Below, in pieces: positions 33,559 through 45,000 of a stretch of DNA of 64,000 nucleotides. The notes below the pieces were generated by a model, which was not told where the DNA came from, searched no databases, and saw only the letters and a program-made list of their open reading frames with translations. The position numbers and the translations under genes are program-made. The DNA is from Pachyseris speciosa (lineage: Eukaryota > Cnidaria > Anthozoa > Scleractinia > Pachyseridae), in NCBI GenBank assembly GCA_016490735.1, contig JAEMWC010001207.1, positions 95,001 to 159,000 of the forward strand. The letters are read 5' to 3'. Position 1 is the stretch's first letter. Each line of letters starts with the position of its first letter.

Positions 33559-34512
33559 CACCGAATGCAAATATGGCGGAAGACTCACGGTAAGCCCGGG
33601 AAGAGCTGCACCAAAACGAGGCTAGTGGGGCCTCGTTGTTTTAATTTACAACGCGTTCTCCACAAATGAGTTATAATTTCGCTAAACCTGGGGAAGTTAA
33701 CGTGTTACCTTCGATTTGTTACTTCCTGAATGCCACCACAAGGAAAGAAGATGTCATTTTATTGGTTTTCCATTCGGAGAAAACAGTCGATTCATACAAT
33801 TCGTTAGACAGAAGAGTAACGATCGATCGCAGATCGATCGAGGGAACTAAAGTTAAGTTAACAGAGCTTGTGCGCTACATTTTTGGCGACATCCAAGAAT
33901 CAGACGCGGGATCTGTAAAAATCGTTCAACAGATGTGTATGTAGCCCAATGTTTGGTTTGGTTTGATCGCTGTGGGCAGTTCAAGTTAACTCGCATGGGG
34001 AATACACCGTAAGATAATTTTGTTTCTTCAGTGCGATTTGGTTTGACAGGTTTGAGTGGCCGAGGGACGGCTTCTGAGGTAAAGGATTTCTCTAAAAAAA
34101 ACTTTTCCTTTCCTTTTTAGGGAAGGTATCAACCAAGCATATCTCGTCGAAATGCCACCGGGCACCACAACTCGCCCGCTTAACGATTCCCTACGAATCC
34201 GCTTCTCGACTGAAAGGCAGTGAAAAATCCTCTGCTATTGTGAACTTCTTTCCTTTGTTTCCACGCAATGCGAATCCAATGTTTCTCCTCAGGGGCAAAT
34301 AGGAAATAATGAAATTACACTTTCTCTTCTACGAAAGATTTCCTTTCCTTCTGGTGGCACTCAGGGACACAAAAGAACTCGAAAACGTAGCGATACGAAA
34401 GTCATTTCTGGAGAACTCATTGCAAAAACAAAATCCGTGGCCTAACTAACCTCGCTTTCGCGTAACTCGTCCCGGGCCGACCGAGAGTAATCCGCCATAT
34501 TTGCATTCGGTG
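33559..34512. mobile_element. Non-autonomous TIR element, TA flanks, ISL2EU-like ends
   Basis: The ends are CACCGAATGCAAATATGGCG and its inverted copy, with TA on both sides (33557-33558 and 34513-34514). The terminus resembles that of the element at 60348-62296 (CACCGAATTCATAAATGGCG), so both may belong to one family. 954 bp. One open frame inside (33666-33944) is described separately. Confidence 0.85.
33666..33944 (+). CDS. Open frame inside the TIR element, faintly immunoglobulin-like
   Basis: A 92-codon frame contains NATTRKEDVILLVF, RRVTIDRRSIEGTKVKL and DIQESDAGSVKI. The order resembles the second half of an Ig V-type domain (R-x-x-I ... L-x-x-I-x-x-x-DaG-x-y), but the conserved cysteines and the tyrosine of the corner are missing. 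It might be a captured and decayed host exon, or chance. The element around it is otherwise non-coding. Confidence 0.25.
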   Translation: MSYNFAKPGEVNVLPSICYFLNATTRKEDVILLVFHSEKTVDSYNSLDRRVTIDRRSIEGTKVKLTELVRYIFGDIQESDAGSVKIVQQMCM

Positions 34513-36671
34513 TATGATAATGTTTTTTCTTGAATCAAAAAACACATTTCGAGTCTATAGGGCCACCTTGGAACGAATTCAGCAAAGTACTAATTAAACA
34601 TTGGATAGGGCATACCGTTGAAGTATTCCTTTTGTAGTATCATATGTAAAGAAATGCATTTATTTTACATAAATGACATATTTTTTTCAACTACAACGCA
34701 TAAGAAGGAAAGAATATGTCATTCAAGTTATCTACATCATACATTCATATATTTTCTCTTTCTTTAGGTTGTTTGTTTCTCTTACCTTCCTCACTTTAGA
34801 TTTGATGTACTCGTTTACGTTCTGAACATCGTGAATTAGTTACTTAGATATGTGGGTACTTGAGCCTGAGCATTAGCTATGCCATGCTGATGAGGACTAA
34901 CAAGGCCGAAACAGCTGTCCATGGCTGCTAATGCTTGGGCTCACTCTTTGCTTTGGTAGATTTAAGGGGTAATGCCCGCTACCTTGTGGTCTTAGTGCCT
35001 TTTGAGTAGCTACAGCTAACTTGATCACATTAATTTGTGAAGTATACTTAGTTACTTAGTTTTCTCTACAAATGAGCACGTGGATGAAAAGAGAGTTGTG
35101 AGTTCAAGCCTCCTCTCAATATCTAGAAATCTTATGCACGCGTTACCAAGCTCTGCCATTAAGGCCACGCCTCTGCCGAGGCATAAACATCTCGAATCTT
35201 TCAGCCCCATTTAGCATCGGCTTCCTGGTGTCTTATCTCGAGTAATCGAGAGAGACGACTCAAAATCGTAATCAAAGGCCGACACACTGCCAGGAAATCC
35301 AGGGGAGATGGCAACAAACACCTCGCTGATTCGGTCAGGTCCAAAAAAACATGTACTTCTTTGGACCAAGCGTGTGTACCATGAATGCCACCTTATTTAA
35401 TACTGGCTGTCACCTCATCTACTTAGGTCAGCTTCTGTCACTTCACATACTAAAGTCAGCGTTTTCCTAAGTGGTTTGCCGACATCACAATCTGCCAAGG
35501 GTGGCAACGTGCGGACTATCATGATATTAACACCACATTAGGCATGTCCATTGAGGTCTATGAACCAGCTTGCCCAGAAGAAGTTCAGGTGGCATAGTGG
35601 TCTTTTCCAACATTTTCTCAGTTGATGAGAGAGCCTGTTTATTGCATTCTTCACAGTCGGCATTATCCAGAACTGCGACTTTTCGACGCTGAATTGACTA
35701 CTTCATGCACGATTCACAGCATTTCAGTGCTGTTAGGTAGGAGACGGGACCCTTTCTTTGCCAATCTTGACAGGTGTCACGTTTGTTATTTCAGTGTGCA
35801 TTTTCATGTGGTTCCGAGCAGACTATTTCGTCAGGTAGTGCTCACAGATTTGTACAGTTTTTGCTGTTCCAATAATTTGTGATAACATCGTCTCTCCAGA
35901 CACTGATTTCGGGTGGTAATGAACACCGTGACTGACATCGTCGAGCTGTTGTCTACTGACGTCATACAAGTAACTGAGATTTATTTTTATCTCCTAATCA
36001 GGGTCATGAACAGGTTGGTCGCAGACATAAATCCTAGTCGACTTTAAAGGTTAAGCCAATAATTATTTTCAATGGCAGGCTAGAGCTGTTCCCGGCATCC
36101 ATGACCAGTGAAACTCCCATGACGAATAAATGTTTTGCCGTTTTAAAGCTAGCGGCTAACTCCATTGAGAACCTCTAATAATGTAAAAGTCCCATTTAAA
36201 CAATTCGGAAGACAAATTGGGAATGCTGATCGTATGATCTGCTTTATTTCTTCAATTGACTTTACGACAGCCATATTTATGTCCCTCGGAGAGACGCCAG
36301 CATGGCGGGTCCATTCTAATTTTAGGATTATTTTCACCATATGCTCGTTCTGGCGAGTACGCCTCGGTCAGAATTCGTACAAAGCTGGTTCTCTTTACCT
36401 GCCGTTCATCTCTCTTGCTTCTCGATGTTATTCATGCAAGCAAACGCATTTATTTCATTGATGAAGATCGAAAATAATACAGTATCTACACGCCGGGAGC
36501 TGCCTGGTTAATAAACGTTTGGTTAGATGTGAGGAAGTTCTGAGTCAATGCTGCTATTTAACCTTAGTTTGAGCAGGTCGGAGAAAATATAGCAGTCGGT
36601 TTAAAAGAGTAGCTTCTCTAACATATAAAATTGAAGCCTAACCAGTAAGTTCGATGTTTTAGTCTTCTTAG
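34513..36671. other. Spacer upstream of the first recognised GPCR exon
   Basis: No supported exon. A dispersed-repeat-like block is present at about 34870-34945 (TGAGGACTAACAAGGCCGAA). The missing signal-peptide exon of the GPCR gene could lie here or further upstream, but I could not identify it. Confidence 0.5.
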
Positions 36672-37085
36672 GCCAACCCTGCAAAGGACGTGCGCCTTTG
36701 ACCTGTGGAGACACAAGGAATATCAACTGCCAGAGGCTGAACGAAGGTTCCCCGAGCATTGAGTTACAATTACAGTGCACAGCTTTGAGAAGTGGTTATC
36801 GCTACCAGTCATGTTCTATTTGGTGCGACTTATTTGAGAGGTGTTTCAAGGGAACCCAAATGTCAGGAAGGAAGCAAAAATGCCCTCATATGTTTCGCAC
36901 GTGGTCTAAGCAATTCGAGCTCTTGACCTCCTTTAATACCCCCAACGGCTCGTCATCTGTCATATCTGTTTATGTAAAACGCGAAAGGCCTATCAGAAAG
37001 AATTGTTTTACCATAAAAGTGGTCAAATGTACAAGGAGCTCCACGCCTACTGGACCAGGATCACCATGCCAACTGGAAACTGCAG
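36672..37085 (+). other. GPCR exon 1 recognised: Cys-rich extracellular segment of unknown fold
   Basis: About 137 residues with ten or more cysteines (TCGDTRNINCQRL, QSCSIWCDLFERC, KNCFTIKVVKC). Its flanking introns are both phase 1, the usual sign of a shuffled extracellular module. It ends with a Thr/Ser/Pro stalk (TRSSTPTGPGS). I do not recognise the fold; it is not EGF, lectin, Ig or olfactomedin by eye. Confidence 0.6.
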
Positions 37086-39064
37086 GTACGAGTAGTTGCC
37101 AGGATTTAGGAGGTGAAACCAAAAATCAACCCTACGTCCCTCCCCTACTCATCCCTCTCCTCCTAATAGGATACTATATCAATCCCCATCTACAACTCTA
37201 TACTTGGCTAGTTACCGGGAAATGCACATAAAATGTCTATCAGATTGCACATACATGTGCGAACTGTTTTAGATACATTACTGGATATATACATGTACAT
37301 GTATTGAAAATATTTTGTCCGTGTAGGCTTGAGCTGATCCTCCTTTGGATGCGCAATTATGATTTTATTCGCTGACTTTCAGTTTGGGTAAAAACGCATT
37401 GTGTGTAGAACCGTTTTAATATATATGCTATCTGTACTGATTGTTTCTTTCACTAGGTATCCTGTAGGTTCGCGGTACATTGCACTTATCCTTTTTTTTT
37501 TTCGAAGTATATACTAAATTATAGCCTGGATGTATGAGATTTAAACCATTTATCACCCATTAATGGATTTCCATATACTACTGAATTGTAGTCATTCAGA
37601 TCATTACGTTCGACACACGAAAACTCCAAACGGAGTTATAAACAAACCTTAGTTAGAGAGGATACAGTCTGTTTTGCTTGCTACACTATGAGTAAGCTAA
37701 ACCAATGCATTTCTTTGATATCTGAAAAAGCCAACTTTGGTGCTTGTATAAAGGTAAACAGAAAACAAGAATTTTATCACGGCTTGGCAGCGATCGACCA
37801 GGAAAGCGGATCCATACCTGCAAATCTTTCAAGATAAAACCGACATCGTGTTTTTGTTGTTGTTGTTGTTTTGTTGCCGAGTTTTATGGGAATGCTTGGA
37901 CAGAAGCCAACGTCACTTAGCTCAGTTGTGCTTCCAGGGGCAACTAAAGAGAGAACAACATGAGGAAACATACGTGTGGGCACTACTCTAAGAAGATCGT
38001 CTGATTTTGTTTTGTTTGCTAGCAGCCTTAACAATGATCCTAACTTCTTCAAGATTACTGGAAAATGGTGTAAACGTAATCAAAATCATGTCATTATGCC
38101 AGTTGAGAAGTACTCTTCCATTTACGAGAGTAAGTTACAGTAGAAATGACAGCCATAACAAGTTCCAAAATTCATTCCGGATATATGTTGCAGCTCACAT
38201 CCAGGATGATTTTACTAGTTATTTTAAGAGCCTGGTTTGTGTTCCGGTCTAAATTTGAGCCCAAGACCTTCCCCTTAGCACTCCGGAATTCTTATCGACT
38301 GAGCTAGTGGGGTGGCGGTCTATAGATCCCTCCAGGAGATAAGTAATAGACACGACAAGTTCCACAGATTCTATATTTTTCAAAAAACGATAGGATAAAT
38401 TTCCTTCGTTCTCATATTAGGGTCCCCTGGTTCTTCCCTAGGGATATTCGTCATCACCGATCCACCTTCAGAGATTCAGGTAAGAATGCTACTTTTAGTG
38501 TTGAACTTCGACTTTAAAGTGGCGCTTTTAGTTGGACACGAAAGGGCATCTCAGTTACCTTCTCAAGTACTCTTTATGGATACCGTCGCAATCATGTATA
38601 TTTCTTTAAAGATGAAAACAAAAATTCTGTAACAATACAACGACTATCGCTGAAACATTAAAAGTTTTCGAATGAAGAATGATCCTCGCAGTTGTGAACG
38701 CAATTTATGCAATTACGAAAAGAAGCCTGCAAAAAATTCAGAACTTCCTGAATTTTTTTTCACGCTTCATTTCACAATTGCATAAATTGCGTTCACAACA
38801 GCGAGGTTCATTCTTCATTTGATTTCATTTCCGCAGTTCATGTTGGTTTTCTGTACGCGAAACTTAAGTTGTTTAATTATCCATGAAAGATCTGAAAAGG
38901 TATATGTTAAAAAATTAATAACTGTCATTTGCTTTAGGTGGAAACGTTTCTTACTGCTCTCGAAGCTATAGACTCTGGGAAAGAAAAAGCCTTACAGGTA
39001 AAACATTCCACTTAATACATCGTCCACCCCCTACAATATAATTGAATCTTTGAATGTTTTTTTG

Positions 39065-39095
<31 letters not shown>

Positions 39096-42000
39096 TCCAC
39101 ACGATTTTATTTTCATATAAAGTTCCCCTCGACTAGATACTGAATTTAGTTACGGCGAACAAACTGAAAAGATTCGTGTTTCGAAAGCAACCGGTCTCCT
39201 TTCGCAGATGCTGTTCCTTATGGTCTTTCCCTTCCAGTAGGACCATGGAGTCCAACATCCCGCTGGATTATCGGTTTCCAATTGCAAGGCCTCATATGGG
39301 GATAGGTGGTTGTCAATCTTATCGTGCTCATTTAGGGTGGAACATTATTCGTAATGGCATAATAAGTAGCAATCGCATTGCAAGGACTATCTGACTGATT
39401 GGTCATGAGAGAAACTTGTAACTGCGACGTTGACTGCATAGAAGCCTGTGTTACAAAATTCCACGTGAGTTTGTTTGTGAGTTTGTGGCTAGAAGAAGCT
39501 GTAGGAGAGCACTTAACCTTCCAGTCAGCAGCGCGTTTCAGCAAAATGTGTCAGCGAATTGTGTTTTACTTAGTATTAACCGAGAGATATGAATGTGAGC
39601 AAAACTCGCCACTGCAGTTTCTAGGCGGCCAGGGCGTTAGCTAGTATGAGGCGCAAAAATTTGAATTTATATTATCGTTTTTTTTTTATTTCGTTATTTG
39701 TGTAAACAGGCTCTGTAGTTTCACAGGGGTGTGAGCATTTTTTGATGTTCTTGTAAGAAGCTGTACATTGAAAAATAATAAATGAATATTAAAGACGCGT
39801 TTTTTTGTACGCATTGCTAGGCGGTAATTTTTCTGGCTACTGCCCAGAAAACTATTTTATGATACGCTTTTCCCAACTCGTTTTTGCAGAATGCAACGGT
39901 TTTGTTAGGAACGTCTATCCAAGACTTCAAGAATATTTCGTCCAGCACAGACCAAGAGTTTGAAGATAACGTACATTTCACGACGACTGCCTTTGAAGAT
40001 TTCGCTATTCGATTCGCAGAACAACAGCTGAATGACTCGATAACCCAATACAATGCCAGGGATGAAGAAGGTTAGTAAAACGATAAGGGAGAAGAGATAG
40101 AGAAGTCAACCACTGATTTATTGCGCAACTCTGAGCAAATTATAACTCAGTCAAGAACTGCATGTTTACACTTCTGAAAATGATCGATTTTAAGGGCAAA
40201 ACAACATTAATACTTTCACGACTTACTTCATTCCAGATTTGCAGGTCGGTCGACTATTCCACCAGAATCAGAAGGATTTTAGTCTCAATGACACCAAAGG
40301 AGAAAATGCTGTCAAGATTACACACGAAAATTTTGATAACAATGGTTGGTACTTGTCATTTTTATTTTGGGGTTACCAGTAACCCTAGATTATGTGGGGA
40401 CCTGACGCCAAGTCATTACCTTTCCAAGGCTCACGTTTGATCATTTCTGTGAATTAGTTTATGCTCTACAAACCATTTTTAGTTTCCAGTGGACAAAGGT
40501 TGTATTTTGGTGTTAATAGTTAAACACTCCGCTAAATGTCTAGCTAAGTGCCCTCGATGAGATTTCTTCGTGAAAAAATGTTCAAAGATTGTCAAAATAG
40601 CTACGGATTTGCCGTCATAATTATCACTTTTCCTTCTACGGAAATTTTTCAGTAAAAGGGAAAAAGTTATTAAAAGTGCATTTGTTTTTAGGAATTGGTA
40701 GCTTTCAGATAAATAACCCTACAATTTCATACAACAAAACGAAGAGGCATGTGCCGTTTTTTTTCTGGGCCACATCCTTTAGAGAGACCAAAATCAACCT
40801 TAAGAGTAACAATTTATTATTTGATCAATACCATAGGATAAGATTAACCACACGTTTACATTTCCGACTTCGCCAATTTCTGGCGAGGAAATAGTTGTAA
40901 CTTAACGTTGTACAAAAATATACTAGTCTGATAGAGGAAACAGAAATATATTCTCTAAAATTTAATTTTGATTTCTTGCTCAGCATCTGTGGTGTTAGGT
41001 GTAGTGTACAAAGACCTTCACGAGCTGTTTATGGACAGGACCGAATCTAAGAACACCAATAATAAAAGCAGGTCAGAAACCAAATAAGCCTAGACTCGGC
41101 TTTTTTGGCGAATAGCCAAAGCCCTGCATTTTTTAATCCATTCTAAGACCTTTCCAGTAGGAGTTAGGTAGCCAACTGCAGCTGTGCTAATTGCGGGGAC
41201 AGGTAGTCAGTCCATCGCTCAACCTCCATCCATACCCGTATGATGTAAAGTAAAACAGATATTATTATTATTATTATTATTATTATTGCGAATTTATTGA
41301 AAGGCTTAAAAAGCTTTACTGTATGTCTATCCATTCTTACACTAAATTTTAGATTTTGGGTTATTTTGGCCTAGAAAATCAGATGTAAAATTAAGCCGAG
41401 TCCTTAATTTCTTTTGTATTTCCTTCATGAATTATTAATATGTTTTTAAATATATTTCTTATCTTAAATTGAGATGTCAATAGGTATTATTTTTATTGAT
41501 ATTAATAAAGAGTAGTATTTTATAATAATAATAATTATTACTATTATTATCATTATTATTGTTATTATTAATTTTTCTTTTCTGGGAGGGGGGCGTCGCG
41601 GTTCTCTTGGAATACAGTTGAGTGGCATCAACAGGAATCAATATTCATACTTCAGTTAGTCATATACTAGTTATTTAAAATTTAAAATTCGATTTCCTCT
41701 TGCAGGGCGCTAAATACGAAGATAATTTCAGCTTTAATATACCCTCGATCAGAAGTACTGCAAAAAAATGTCACCTTGATTTTCAAGAACTTGAAGGTAT
41801 CAGTGAAAGGTCTATCATAAAACATGAGAGGACGTGTGGAGCCCATTTCTCTGGCACACACCTAAACCCCCTTGTAATCACTCCTGATATTGTTAGCCAA
41901 CAATATCCAACGTTGCTGGGCCAAATATGTTGGGTGCACTTGAACTCCGTATTATGGGTGTTGTTAGCAGTTCAACAACACTCAACAACTCCCAAAGCAT

Positions 42001-45000
42001 CTACCTTGGTCTTCAAACGCAAAGCACATGTTCGGCCCAAACATGAAGACCCAGGGACAGATAGTCCGGATGGGGCGAACAATTCACCTGTTGGTGTAAG
42101 AAGTCACGACAGGAGTTAGCCTCCTTCGCAGACGTCTTTGGGCTCGTCACGCGTTCCTTGCCCACGAACGTCTGCTGAGCTGAACTGCCACTTCCGTTCG
42201 TCGGCGGTTAGCCTTTGTTTTGAAGAAACCAATAACGAGCTGCGTAAGAATGAAAATCGACACCCGATTCACGTACATCGTCTGTGAAAATAATCCAGGG
42301 GTCGAAGTCCTACTTTCCATAAATTGGAAAACGAACTATGATTGGCTAACCGCCGCGAACGGAAGTGGTAGTTTAGTTCAGCAGACGTTCGTGGGCAAGG
42401 AAAGCGTGACGAGCCCAAAGACGTCTGCGAAGGAGGCTAGACAGGAGTTGGCGATAAATGCTGATCGCCAACTGGGCAGAAAAAAATAACTTGCCAAAAC
42501 GTTTCCGTCCAATCAGAACACTGGATTTCAATAGAAATTATTAAAGAATTAAAGAAATGCTCCCAGGGGTTCTCCCGCCAGTCTCTTAAACTTTTGCTAA
42601 TCTCGAATTTGCCCGTGAATATCAATTGTTCGTCTCATCCCGAATCTCCAAGGATGAGTGACACTAAATTCAAACATAGTGCACTAATTTCAATTGTATA
42701 TTTTTTTCTTCGGAAATGTTTCAACCGCGTACCCTTTTCAATTCAAATCTTTTGATAATAAGTCATTTTATTACATATCTCACTTAGTACGCGCGCTGTG
42801 ATTTGTCAATTTTGCGGGCCGTATTCAACAGTACGGCCCGCTTGACTTCAACTAGTTTTTTTTTTCCCGCGTCGGATTAACATCACAGATATAATAAATA
42901 TCTTACTAACCTCGTTTTCTCGGTCCGTACTGTAAGTTACGGATCCTCGTTTTTTCCCATTAACTTATGGCCCGCGCGCTTCGTGGTTGGGCCATAAATC
43001 ATCGGGAAAAAACTCGTTCCGTAACTTACTGTATGGACCTCGAACTCGGTTAGTAAGAGGTATACATTTGCTTTTAGCCTGCAGGAAAGCATAGAGAATG
43101 TGTATTCTGGAAATATTCAGGAGAAAAGTAAGCAAGTCACTTTACTTTTATTTAACCATGATTGTTTCATACAAAAGCCCCAATTATGAGGGACGAATAA
43201 TTGATCTTTTATGCGAACAAGCAACCGTTCATTTGAGGCATGCCGTGGTCTCGAGGAGACAAATATGTGACCAAAGTTCAACCTCGATCTCAAGTAGTCA
43301 AAAGGAGTGTCGCTCATTGAGGAGCAAGTCCTCCTTAAACTCCTAGCCGTAGTACGAACATCAGCGCTCGTCACTCAGTTTATTTTTAAATCCTACCTAC
43401 GATAACCAGGCAAGTAGGGGCTTTTTTTCTTTTGCTCAGGTTGATTTATATATACTCTTATTAATTAGCTTTTCCTATTTTTTCCTTTTATATTTTTCAT
43501 CGTGTGATAAACCCAATTGCATAATGACTAAGCCACGTGTATTGATTCTGGGACATTCTTTTATTCATCGTCTTCAGAAATTCACGTCGCGCTCAATTAT
43601 AGGACAGAAACTCTCCTTATATGACACGGCCGATGTCCGTCTTTATGGCGTTGGAGGCCGCACAGTTTCTAAAGTTCTAGAGTTTGATTTGGGCGTGGTG
43701 GATTCCTTTAAGCCAGATGTTGTTATTCAGCAGTTGGGCTCCAACGATTTAGTCGATCTAGCCCCAGAAATGGTCGGTTCCTCTCTATAAGAACTCGTCA
43801 ATTTACTACATACTAAGTTTGCCGTTAAACTCATTGGTGTTTTTCAGACTTTGAAAAGTTTACCTCCCTCTCTCTGCGTTCCCGATTTCAATACCATGGT
43901 GGTTAAATTAAGTACCTTTTTGAAAGTGGTCTTAGAGCCACTCGATTTTCGTTTTTATTAGAAACACATCGGTTTCTGGAGATCTGAAAGCAATTTATTT
44001 TTACCGATGGGGTCCACCTTAACGAATTAGGATCACTTCGATACTACAGGAGTTTAAGGGGCGCAGTGTTGAGATCGATATCACTGCTTCAATGACGACA
44101 TTTCAATATTTCTGTTTTTATCATCCCACAAAACATCGCAAAATTACAAAGCAAATAATCATAACACCGACAATGCCTGCATTGGGAGTTATTTAATGTC
44201 TGGACTGCTAGCGTGGGTTTTCCATGTTGTGCATGTTATCCACCATTTTGGTCTGCGTGCAGGTATGTAATCTTATCGCCATTTAATGGCTGCCATTCGA
44301 GTATTTCATTTTTGTGGTACTCGTCCTTGCACGCATCTTTACACATGGGCCCCGCTGACTTTTACGGTGTAATTAATGCATTACTTTTGGCGGCTACCGT
44401 TGGTAGTGGGCTCTATGCACTCAGACCGTTGATAGGATCATGAATGTCCTTCTGTTTCTGTCCATGATCGCACTCCCACATTCTAACTTGAATTCAGGTG
44501 TTATCGACTTATTGTGGCGTGGTCATTGACTGACTTGAATTCCTTTCAACCGCTCATCTGCTGTCATTGATAGCTACATCTATCTTAACACCTCTATTGA
44601 ATCTTCCTTCTAAAGTTTCGTTATAAAGTTCCTTAATTACATTTATCTTCTCACACTTTGGATTAAGTTATGCCTAAGACAAAACGTGCCGCTAGGACTA
44701 CCAGGAAGTCGACCCGAATCCTGGAGTTCGGGCTGCCGATCCGGCTCTTCAAGAACTGCTTCAGAACGCAGAGGAAATACCTCCGTCGCAGTTAGCCTCG
44801 GCTACAAATCCATCCTCGTCTAGTTTTAGCCAAAATTTGGACCTTAATGCACTGGCCACGACAATAAAAGCCTCTGTAATTCAAGACTTAAGAGCAATGG
44901 GCGCTGTTCCAGCCCCACCCAGCTCTGCCCCTACTGCAGATGTTGCCACAGCCTCTACAAGTATGGCGTTGCAGCGGGAAATTTCGTCGATCACCGCCAC

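Larger units (their letters stand above)
38442..41796 (+). other. GPCR GAIN-domain exons 2-7
   Basis: Six short exons (38-181 bp). The segment after the stalk has the helical start VETFLTALEAIDSGKEKAL, then an Ala/Phe-rich helix (TAFEDFAIRFAEQQL). The beta part follows: VGRLFHQNQKDF, ASVVLGVVYKDLHELF and the VTLIFKNLK strand that leads to the GPS. This order is typical of adhesion GPCR GAIN domains. Potential N-glycosylation sites include NISS, NDT and NVT. Confidence 0.85.

Noticed and set aside
38235..38325. Possible functional tRNA gene on the minus strand
   Set aside because: Box A- and B-like sequences exist but there is no cloverleaf or acceptor stem; kept only as a possible SINE fragment.
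41700..42119. 139-codon ORF starting at GPCR exon 7
   Set aside because: It is a different frame from the one that matches the flanking GAIN exons, and it runs past the donor at 41797 into intron.
43083..43346. 82-codon ORF starting MCILEIF at GPCR exon 8
   Set aside because: It is the wrong frame over the micro-exon and continues into intron; the GPS-coding frame is the one that joins correctly to 49400.
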